Origin: Bacteroidales bacterium
Lineage (GTDB): Bacteria > Bacteroidota > Bacteroidia > Bacteroidales > F082
Direction: 5' to 3'
Assembly (NCBI GenBank): GCA_024710405.1
Contig: JANJUV010000007.1
Coordinates: 550,181-614,180 of the forward strand
Length of the DNA stretch: 64,000 nt
Part shown: positions 1-6,973 of the stretch, in pieces
How positions within the stretch are numbered: the stretch's first letter is position 1
Layout: every line of letters begins with the position of its first letter
Notes under the pieces: model-generated
Databases searched by the model: none
Told to the model about the DNA's origin: nothing
The model's input: only the letters and a program-made list of their open reading frames with translations
Translations under genes and position numbers: made by a program

Positions 1-3000
1 GAAATAAAATCGCTCCATGAGCCTCGATCCGCTTTCATCATGCACCTCCCAGGTCGTCATCACAATAGAAGGCACTCCCGCGTATACAAAACCCCGTGAC
101 AAACTCATAATTCCTTCACCCTGTCGCAGGCTACCACTACCAGTATTACAGGCAGAAAGCACAACAAGACGTGCATTTAGCCTGAGGTTGTATAACTCAT
201 AGGTACTTAGCGAGTAACTATCCAGACTATCAGGCAAAGGGTGAAAAACCAAGCGGGAATACAAGGGATTGTTATCGCTTATCTGTGTATGCATGGCCAA
301 ATGAAGCACATCAAAATCATTGGCCATCGAAACAAAATTAAGTTTGCTTGCCCGCTCTCCTTTTAGTTCCTTTCCATCTACTATGGAAAGAACATGCTTC
401 GACTCAAGTCGTGCATAGGGCAATGGTACAAGATCCTGTCTGACTTCATCATCTGCAACTGATTGCTGCTGTTGATAGCGTATATCCGAATAATCAGGAA
501 CAAAAGTAAGTACGCGACCTTTATGAATACTGTCCTTATCATTCTGCTCCATATACCTCAATGTTGCTGAATAGATATACGACACACTATTGGTTTTCAA
601 CAGATAAGGAAGTGTCGTATAATCCAGGTTCAGACTTGTATCCGGCAGTTCTGTAATCAATACTTCAAAAGGTATATAACCAAGGATACCGTCCGGTATG
701 ACCATAATATGCTTCTCTTCAGTTAATTGATCCACAGGCCCGATTAAAAAATCATAAAGTTCATGGGATAATTCGGCAAATCGTCGGTACTCAGTGCCGG
801 TGAGATTGGAGAAATCAGGCTTAAGATAATTAAGGAGTTCATTAACTGATGTTTCCGGATCTTTAATCCCTTCAAGTCTGCGAAATAGCTTTTCTTTGTT
901 TGTCAGGGCAATAAGAAAGACCGTACTGTCATAGATAGAATAATCGAGAAGTATTTGGTTATTACTTAGTTCCTGCTGTACCTTTTGTAACGGAATCAGA
1001 TTGCTTTGATATTTCAAGCGGAAATAGGACGGATACTGCACTTCTATATGCTCTGTGAGGCTGTCATACATTTTATCGAGTACAAATAGTTTATTCTCAA
1101 GATATCCCAACTGAGTATGAGAGGGTTGCTTTTTTAGCTTTTCATTATATATAAGCTTTCTGACAACCGAAATCTCTTCCCTCAGTGAGTTTTCCTTTAA
1201 TGTCACTTCATTTGGCACCCCTCCAAATTCGAGTGCTTTGTTGTGCCTAATGGATGACAAAAGCACAGCGCCTTTAGATTTCGACGAGAGGTCAAATGCC
1301 AGATCAAGGTAGGATTCATCGCCGGTAGCAACATACAGATAATGACAAACCGAAAGAGCCTCTGCCATTCGCCTTCTGTTCTCCTGATTAAGGAGGAGCC
1401 TGCTTTCATCGGCTATGGTCATTCCCAGCTTCTCTACAATTTTAAGTCCGGTTAAATAATTACCAAGACTTTTCTTGAGCAATAGTGTGTCAGAATTCGC
1501 CTTTGATCTCAAATAGTACAATGCGGCTAAACCAAAGAAAGCTTCCTTAATCCTCACATCAGCATCCAAAAAGGATTGTTCGCTTTCAGGATTAAATCCT
1601 TTTGTGGCTTCGAGGAAGATTGATTCGGCAGCCTGATAATCTGATTTCATCGTCAATGCTTTTGCTATCAATACTTTCAAATGATTAATAGAAGTTCTTT
1701 GAGCTGAATAATTATTAACCATAATCTTCATCGCGGACTCAAGCATAAGTATAGCCTCATCATGCCTGCTCTGTCTAATATATAGTTCGCCAAGTGATTG
1801 AAGTGACACACTTGTTTCTTGATGATTCTCTCCTAAATTACCTCTTGACTCAACAAGCGCATTTAGAAAAAGATTCTCTGCCTCAATCTTATCTCCTAAA
1901 GCCTCAATAACTTTAGCCAGATTCCTTAACAAGAAAACCCTTGTCTCTGAATTAATTTTCTGATTGAGGTTTTTTCTAAATAAATCTTCAGCGGCATGGT
2001 ACTCTCCGACGATGAAATGCATGAATGCAAGATTATTTCGAACCATAACCAAACTTGGATGATTCTCTTCCACCTTATCCTCCAATTCTCTTATAGTGTT
2101 CGAATAATACACACGTGCTTTATCATAATCGCCTCTTTGGTAATATGCATTACCAAGATTTATATAAAGGTGTGTCATCGAAATATTCTTACTTCTCAAG
2201 TCATGTTTCAATAGGTTCTCGGCTTTCTCATACATTTCAATACTTTCACTTGATTCTCCCACACTTTTTAAAAAATGACCGTAATTAATATAAAACTCAC
2301 CAAGGTCTCTGTATTTTAATGGGTTCACTTCTTGAATTCGTCTTGAATGATTAAAATTATTAATAGCATCTTCATACCGTCCTAATATTGAGTAAACTAT
2401 TCCCTTATTCATAAAACTGTCCGAAGCATCTTTCTCAAAAACTCCATGTGTCTCACATATCAGCAGGGAGCTGTCAAAGAAATCTAATGCATGTTTATAC
2501 TGATTTTGATATAGATAAACAATACCTATAAAGTTGAAAGTTTTAGCATGTATCAATTGGTGCCTTCCAAAGACTCTATTCTTAAGTTCTATTGATTCAT
2601 GAAAATATCTTAAGGCATCATTATACGAACCTTTGTTTGTCGCAATTTTTCCTTTAAGGTGAAACTTTTCGGCTATTAGTGAACTATCTTTTTTATCCTG
2701 AGTTAGATACAGAGAGTCAAAACGAAATATGATTTTCTCAGCTTTCAAAAAATCTGATTGTAAACGATAGAGATCGCCCAACTCAAGCAGAAGTCTGAGA
2801 TTGGAATCGGCCGGGCCATTACAATCAAGTGCTTCTGTAAAAAAAATGATCGCACTGTCTGTTTTGCCCTCAATGCTGAATTTCTTTCCCAGTCTGTAGC
2901 TTTCTTCAAAATTACATTTGTTTTCTTGCCCTACATACCTATCACAGCTGCTCAAATGAAGCAGCACAAAAAAAGAAATCAGAATGATTAAAAGAAAACT

Positions 3001-3009
3001 TTGTTTCAT
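1..3009 (-). CDS. TPR-CHAT domain lipoprotein (C-terminus beyond window)
   Basis: Reading the minus strand from ATG at 3009 gives an open frame that runs off the left edge (1003 codons seen). Residues 1-22 are a lipoprotein signal ending LSSC, so the protein is exported and lipid-anchored. Residues about 30-560 are helical repeats of TPR type (for example NLGNAYYQRGDYDKARVYY). From about residue 680 a CHAT (caspase-like) peptidase domain begins. Its two catalytic signatures are present: His907 in VLHLAMHT and Cys954 in LSACNTGSG, so the domain looks catalytically intact. CHAT-TPR proteins are frequent in Bacteroidota, but substrates are mostly unknown. Some TPR-CHAT proteins work with CRISPR or gasdermin systems; this one is predicted to be outside the cytoplasm and no such partner is nearby. 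Only the extreme C-terminus is missing. Confidence 0.9.
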   Translation of the reverse strand, partial: MKQSFLLIILISFFVLLHLSSCDRYVGQENKCNFEESYRLGKKFSIEGKTDSAIIFFTEALDCNGPADSNLRLLLELGDLYRLQSDFLKAEKIIFRFDSLYLTQDKKDSSLIAEKFHLKGKIATNKGSYNDALRYFHESIELKNRVFGRHQLIHAKTFNFIGIVYLYQNQYKHALDFFDSSLLICETHGVFEKDASDSFMNKGIVYSILGRYEDAINNFNHSRRIQEVNPLKYRDLGEFYINYGHFLKSVGESSESIEMYEKAENLLKHDLRSKNISMTHLYINLGNAYYQRGDYDKARVYYSNTIRELEDKVEENHPSLVMVRNNLAFMHFIVGEYHAAEDLFRKNLNQKINSETRVFLLRNLAKVIEALGDKIEAENLFLNALVESRGNLGENHQETSVSLQSLGELYIRQSRHDEAILMLESAMKIMVNNYSAQRTSINHLKVLIAKALTMKSDYQAAESIFLEATKGFNPESEQSFLDADVRIKEAFFGLAALYYLRSKANSDTLLLKKSLGNYLTGLKIVEKLGMTIADESRLLLNQENRRRMAEALSVCHYLYVATGDESYLDLAFDLSSKSKGAVLLSSIRHNKALEFGGVPNEVTLKENSLREEISVVRKLIYNEKLKKQPSHTQLGYLENKLFVLDKMYDSLTEHIEVQYPSYFRLKYQSNLIPLQKVQQELSNNQILLDYSIYDSTVFLIALTNKEKLFRRLEGIKDPETSVNELLNYLKPDFSNLTGTEYRRFAELSHELYDFLIGPVDQLTEEKHIMVIPDGILGYIPFEVLITELPDTSLNLDYTTLPYLLKTNSVSYIYSATLRYMEQNDKDSIHKGRVLTFVPDYSDIRYQQQQSVADDEVRQDLVPLPYARLESKHVLSIVDGKELKGERASKLNFVSMANDFDVLHLAMHTQISDNNPLYSRLVFHPLPDSLDSYSLSTYELYNLRLNARLVVLSACNTGSGSLRQGEGIMSLSRGFVYAGVPSIVMTTWEVHDESGSRLMERFYF

Positions 3010-3026
3010 TGCTCCGAAAATCCTTA

Positions 3027-3057
3027 CGAAATTAGCTATTTCATTGTTTACTGCAAA
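3027..3057 (-). promoter_or_regulatory. Promoter for the CHAT lipoprotein gene
   Basis: On the minus strand TTTG (3057-3054), then 19 bp, then TAATTTCG (3034-3027), one base off the Bacteroidota TAnnTTTG box. The start codon lies 17 bases downstream of the box, so the leader would be about 10 nt. The TTTG is formed by the end of the T-tract of the preceding terminator. Confidence 0.55.
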
Positions 3058-3086
3058 AAAAAAAGGGAGACCCCTTAAGGCCTCCC
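3055..3086 (-). terminator. Intrinsic terminator of the T9SS cargo gene at 3111-4322
   Basis: In minus-strand RNA an 8-bp stem (3065-3072 with 3079-3086, one G-U pair) with a 6-nt loop is followed at once by ten T (3064-3055). It lies 25 bases past the stop codon. Confidence 0.8.
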
Positions 3087-3110
3087 CCAACCAACAATTA
3101 ATTACTGCAC

Positions 3111-4322
3111 TTATCGAACATATAAACTACTCTTCATCACTTGTTTGTCCGCTGTTTGCACAATGAGCCTGTAACTTCCGGGAATATAAGAACCTAGGTC
3201 AACAATAATATTATTCGTGCCGGCTGTAACAGAAATACTAAACTGATCAACCAACTGTCCTTGCATATTGAACACAGAAACCAAGGAAGAGCCGGCCTGA
3301 TCTACTGTAATTTCAAGATTTGTAGTGCCTGAAGCCGGCATTGGGTATAACCTGAGAGATGAACCTTCGCCAGCCGCTATAGAAAGTTTCGGCGCGGTTA
3401 ATTCCAGATATCCGATCCTTTCACCCGTATTGTCAAGAATGTGGCTTTCCTTACCCAGTCGAAGATTAATATCTCCTGTCACTTGTCCTTTCTTCCTGAC
3501 AGCTATGGTAGCAAGCACTCCCTCGAACGATCTGTCCGATTTATCATAATTCTGAATCCAACTCATGCGTATTTGGTTATCCACAACAGCATAATGAGCA
3601 TCTGTGCCAAATGGAACAACTTCAACAATTTCAAGCACCTGTGGATCAAACTCAAACACAAGACCATACCCTGCCAGATCAATAAGCGAGGGCGCTTTGA
3701 CCGGGAAACTCACAATCTGTCCTGATTGAAGATTGGCTATACCCTCATGTTCTAAAATCATCTCATCGATCAATTCCCTGCCTGTCGGAACCCAGACACC
3801 GCCTACATCACCTGTGCTGCTTCCGGCAACATTTCCACCGCCTTCGCGGGAAAATGTGCTTACCTCAACATCAAGAAAAACCCATTCTCCGGCAGGAAAT
3901 GGCTGGCCGTAGATGAAATAATGGATAACAATGAACAGATAGTCAACCATGTTCACAACACCATTGCCGGTTACGTCAGCCGCCATAAACTCAATCGGTG
4001 TAAACTCAATCCATCCAAAGATGTACTGCAAGATAAGCCAGGCATCATAAAGGTCAACTCCTCCGGGATCGATTTCTGTAGTGCTGGAGAGCACATAAGT
4101 TCCATCGGGAATATTGGTAAAAGCATAGTACCCGTTATCACCTGTTGTGTAAGTATTGATCAGTGTGCCACCGGTCGTATACAGTCCAACCTGAACATCA
4201 GGTATAGGAACCTGAGGGTTATCGCGGTATAAGACATACCCGTCAATCGTGTTTTGCGCAAATACCTGATGGTTAATGACCAACAGCAAGGCAAACATGG
4301 ATGTCAATAAAATTCTTTTCAT
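3111..4322 (-). CDS. T9SS-exported protein with dockerin-like and cohesin-like domains
   Basis: A 403-residue exported protein. Residues 1-22 are a signal peptide ending FAQ. Residues 25-80 form a small beta-sandwich of Cna-B/carboxypeptidase-regulatory type (GYVLYRDNPQVPIPDVQVGL). Residues 85-140 look like a type I dockerin: two helical repeats, the second opening with the calcium-loop pattern DVTGNGVVNMVD. Residues 200-310 resemble a cohesin fold (LVFEFDPQVLEIVEV and an alternating strand pattern). Residues 320-403 are a type A Por-secretion sorting domain (SSLRLYPMPASG, ending VMKSSLYVR). The sorting domain predicts transport across the outer membrane by T9SS and attachment to the surface or release. 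The domain reading is from pattern recognition; the function is not known. It stands alone with its own terminator. Confidence 0.8.
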   Translation of the reverse strand: MKRILLTSMFALLLVINHQVFAQNTIDGYVLYRDNPQVPIPDVQVGLYTTGGTLINTYTTGDNGYYAFTNIPDGTYVLSSTTEIDPGGVDLYDAWLILQYIFGWIEFTPIEFMAADVTGNGVVNMVDYLFIVIHYFIYGQPFPAGEWVFLDVEVSTFSREGGGNVAGSSTGDVGGVWVPTGRELIDEMILEHEGIANLQSGQIVSFPVKAPSLIDLAGYGLVFEFDPQVLEIVEVVPFGTDAHYAVVDNQIRMSWIQNYDKSDRSFEGVLATIAVRKKGQVTGDINLRLGKESHILDNTGERIGYLELTAPKLSIAAGEGSSLRLYPMPASGTTNLEITVDQAGSSLVSVFNMQGQLVDQFSISVTAGTNNIIVDLGSYIPGSYRLIVQTADKQVMKSSLYVR

Positions 4323-4548
4323 GTTGTTAAAGATAATTGTTTGTTAAGATACTTTTCTTTCGAAATACATTTTCCCACACTATAGTAACAAAATCAACGG
4401 AAATCGTACTAATCTAATTGAATTTCAAGTTAAACCAATAAATTATAATACTGTTTTTCAACTAATTAAATTTTTCAAAAAAAAAATGAACCTGCATGAA
4501 ATAATTCATCATGCTATACAGTATTTAATGCTGTTTGGTCCGGTTTCA

Positions 4549-4556
4549 TATTTTTG
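4549..4556 (+). promoter_or_regulatory. -7 box of the thioredoxin-like gene
   Basis: TATTTTTG matches TAnnTTTG exactly and ends 4 bases before the ATG at 4561. A TTTA at 4524-4527 could be the -33 element with a 21-bp spacer. The mRNA would be leaderless or nearly so. The rest of the 238-base gap from 4323 is A/T-rich with nothing else recognised. Confidence 0.55.
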
Positions 4557-4560
4557 CACC

Positions 4561-5982
4561 ATGAAAAAAACGTTTCACTTACACTTGTACCGATTTCTTC
4601 TGGTTTTGGTTTCAGTTTTGACTCCTTTCCTGAACTTTGGGCAGAATTCAGGTCACAGAATCTCATTTGACCTTAGCGGGCAGAACGATAGCAGCTATAT
4701 ACTTGTACGTCATTATGGAAACAAAATACATCTGGTAGATTCTGCTACGAAAAACTCAGCAGGACTTGTCACTTTTGAAGGAAATGAACATCTACCCGGT
4801 GGGGTTTATGTGCTGGCAAACAAGAAAAGAAACAAACTCATTGAATTTATTGTATCCAACAACCAACATTTTTCTATTGAAGCTGATTTTTCAGGTGATG
4901 ATTTCAGGATCAATGCACCGGATGACGATGTTAACTCGATGTTTTTCAAACAAATATCAATATCAAACAGTACAAACAAGGAACTAAGTGCCTGGAAAAC
5001 CAAACTGGAAGCAGGTCTAATTAATGAAGACCGCTATGCAAAAATATCAGATTCATTGAATCATATTATTAAGCAATTCAGGACCACAGTAATAGATAGC
5101 TTTCCTGATTCGTTTATTTCAATACTTTTCAGGGCTATGAAAGAAACAGATATCCCAGAAGAGATCAAAGGTAATGCTGAAAAATCATACCATTATTTTA
5201 AGAACCACTATTGGGATAACTTTCTACTCTCTGATGACCGGTTGCTACGGTCGCCAATTTTCCAACCAAAACTTGATTTTTATTTTGAGCAACTTGTACC
5301 CCCCGTCCCTGACTCCGTAATTCATTCAATTGACAGAATAATCAGCCTTACCGGAAACAACGAAGAAGTCAGAGATTACCTGATCTGGCACTTTACATCA
5401 GAATACCAGAATTCGACAATAATGGGAATGGACAAGGTGTTTGTGCATATGGCAGATAACTACTTCAGCAAATACTCTGTTGCCAACACTTCACCTTCTG
5501 TTCTTGAAAAAATAAAAGAAAGAGCTGATCAGTTGCGTTTGCTTCTGATCGGGAAAACAGCCCCTGACATCTGGTTAATTGACTCAAGCGGCAATTACCG
5601 TTCGTTCAGAGAGATTAAGAATGAGTTTACAGTTTTATTGTTTTGGGATCATGAATGCGGCGTATGCAAAAAGGAGATGGATGGTCTGATTAACATTTAC
5701 AAGAGCGGGACTATCGATATGGAAGTTTTTGCCATTGGCACTAATGGAAAACTCGATGGATGGAAAGATTACCTCATCCGTTATCGGCTTCCGTGGATCA
5801 ATGTAAATGGAACCCGGAGCCTGAACGCTGACTTTCATCACCTTTATGACATCTATGGAACTCCTGTAATCTATTTGCTCGACAAGGAAAAAAGAATTAT
5901 TGCCAAAAGAATCAAAGCTGAACAGATTAGTCTAGTAATTGAAAATTATCGGATGAACAATCAAAACCCACTTTTCAGGTGA
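4561..5982 (+). CDS. TlpA-like thioredoxin-fold protein with DUF4369-type N-terminus
   Basis: Product of 473 residues. A signal peptide (about residues 1-28, ending NFGQ) places it in the periplasm. The N-terminal half resembles the DUF4369/DUF5106 region found in Bacteroidota thioredoxin-like proteins. The C-terminal part, from about residue 325 (LLLIGKTAPDIWLIDSSG), is a redoxin fold with the active-site motif HECGVC, cysteines 366 and 369. It is probably a periplasmic disulfide reductase or isomerase; the substrate cannot be told. An ATG 75 bases upstream is in frame, but the later one is chosen because it begins a normal signal peptide and sits directly behind a -7 promoter box. Its stop codon overlaps the next start (GTGA), so the two genes are translationally coupled. 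Confidence 0.88.
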   Translation: MKKTFHLHLYRFLLVLVSVLTPFLNFGQNSGHRISFDLSGQNDSSYILVRHYGNKIHLVDSATKNSAGLVTFEGNEHLPGGVYVLANKKRNKLIEFIVSNNQHFSIEADFSGDDFRINAPDDDVNSMFFKQISISNSTNKELSAWKTKLEAGLINEDRYAKISDSLNHIIKQFRTTVIDSFPDSFISILFRAMKETDIPEEIKGNAEKSYHYFKNHYWDNFLLSDDRLLRSPIFQPKLDFYFEQLVPPVPDSVIHSIDRIISLTGNNEEVRDYLIWHFTSEYQNSTIMGMDKVFVHMADNYFSKYSVANTSPSVLEKIKERADQLRLLLIGKTAPDIWLIDSSGNYRSFREIKNEFTVLLFWDHECGVCKKEMDGLINIYKSGTIDMEVFAIGTNGKLDGWKDYLIRYRLPWINVNGTRSLNADFHHLYDIYGTPVIYLLDKEKRIIAKRIKAEQISLVIENYRMNNQNPLFR

Positions 5983-6743
5983 GCCTGATCACCTCACTTA
6001 TTCAAAGATTAATCCTTTCATTGTGGTTGGGGATGTTGCCATCATTTACTGTCGGACAGCATGTTGTACCTGTATCAAATAGTTTTAAGGGTACCTGGAT
6101 AGCAGGAATCCAGACCGGGGTGGCGATTCCTTTTATGGATCTGACTGAGTCAGGGCTTATTCCAAAAAATGATCATAAACATAGCAATCTCAATATGGCC
6201 GGAGGTTTGTATCTCGGTGTCGAAATAAACCCCAGCCTGATGATTTCAGGCCAAATATTTATTGCAAGGCTAAACGATCAAAACTTTGACCGTAATCAAT
6301 ATTTTCTTTCCTCTGTTACTGAACTTAATGGTGTGGCAGCATACAATATTCTAAAACTCTTTCTGCCAAATTCTTCAGATCAAAGATTTAAAGTTCATTT
6401 ACTGGGTGGAGCCGGACTGTGTTTTTATCACTCAGGGGTATACAACCTGTTAACTGATGAAACGCTCATTGAAAGAGGCGCAAATGCTACGTTTGGTTTC
6501 ACCGGCAAGGTGATGGAAGGAGTCATTATTTCGGGTATCAGCATCAGGTTCAACATCACAAAAAACATAGATATTTTCGCCACCAGTGCACAGAGATGGA
6601 TGAATGCCGACAATTTTGAATCAGTCAAAGGTGGTTTTGCATTCGATAACTACAACATAAGTTCAATCGGCATACAGGTAAAGCTGAAAAACGAAAAACC
6701 CTATCCAATGATCTTTGAAGACTTCCGAAGGAAGATTGAATAA
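5979..6743 (+). CDS. Outer-membrane beta-barrel protein, coupled to the thioredoxin-like gene
   Basis: A 254-residue protein starting at a GTG that overlaps the stop codon of the preceding gene by four bases. A hydrophobic N-terminus (about residues 5-26, ending TVGQ) looks like a signal peptide. The remainder alternates short amphipathic strands with glycine turns (GIQTGVAIPF, GGLYLGVEI, VHLLGGAGLCFY, ISSIGIQVKL), typical of small Bacteroidota outer-membrane beta-barrels. No enzyme motif is visible. The family cannot be named, and the co-translation with an exported thioredoxin-like protein suggests a shared envelope role (inference). No terminator serves it on the plus strand: the hairpin just after its stop is oriented for tRNA-Val. 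Confidence 0.75.
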   Translation: MSLITSLIQRLILSLWLGMLPSFTVGQHVVPVSNSFKGTWIAGIQTGVAIPFMDLTESGLIPKNDHKHSNLNMAGGLYLGVEINPSLMISGQIFIARLNDQNFDRNQYFLSSVTELNGVAAYNILKLFLPNSSDQRFKVHLLGGAGLCFYHSGVYNLLTDETLIERGANATFGFTGKVMEGVIISGISIRFNITKNIDIFATSAQRWMNADNFESVKGGFAFDNYNISSIGIQVKLKNEKPYPMIFEDFRRKIE

Positions 6744-6771
6744 AAAATACCACCCATTTGATAATGGATGG
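6742..6771 (-). terminator. Terminator of tRNA-Val
   Basis: In minus-strand RNA a 9-bp stem with one U-G pair (6771-6763 with 6758-6750, loop of 4) is followed by TATTTTTTA. On the plus strand the same stem has an A-C mismatch and no T-tract, so it works in the minus direction. Confidence 0.75.
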
Positions 6772-6781
6772 CAATTTCTTG

Positions 6782-6856
6782 TGGGGCGTACTGGAATCGA
6801 ACCAGTGACCTCTTGCCTGTCAAGCAAGCGCTCTAAACCAACTGAGCTAACGTCCC
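6782..6856 (-). tRNA. tRNA-Val (GAC)
   Basis: Minus-strand cloverleaf of 75 nt. D arm GCTC/GAGC, anticodon stem CTTGC/GCAAG with loop TTGACAG (anticodon GAC), variable loop AGGTC, T arm ACTGG TTCGATT CCAGT, discriminator A. CCA is not encoded. The acceptor stem GGGACGT/ACGCCCC carries an A4-C69 mismatch; a G at position 4 would restore it. Confidence 0.93.
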
Positions 6857-6897
6857 GGATAGTAGTGATAAGATGCCGTGACAATCGATTCAGTCGG

Positions 6898-6928
6898 CAA
6901 AAATACAAACTCTTTGCAAGCTGTCAAT
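6898..6928 (-). promoter_or_regulatory. Promoter of tRNA-Val
   Basis: Minus strand: ATTG (6928-6925), 19 bp, then TATTTTTG (6905-6898), an exact TAnnTTTG box. It lies about 40 bases before the tRNA 5' end. Confidence 0.7.
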
Positions 6929-6950
6929 ATTCTCATTTGCGACATTTCAG

Positions 6951-6958
6951 TATTTTTG
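6951..6958 (+). promoter_or_regulatory. -7 box of the DPP IV gene
   Basis: TATTTTTG is an exact TAnnTTTG box 15 bases before the ATG at 6974. No good -33 element is visible at the usual distance. It is divergent from the tRNA-Val promoter. Confidence 0.55.
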
Positions 6959-6973
6959 ACAAAAAAATGCATT

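Noticed and set aside
1..3009. TPR-CHAT as part of a CRISPR (type III-E-like) system
   Set aside because: The protein has a lipoprotein signal, and neither a CRISPR array nor any cas gene is in the window.
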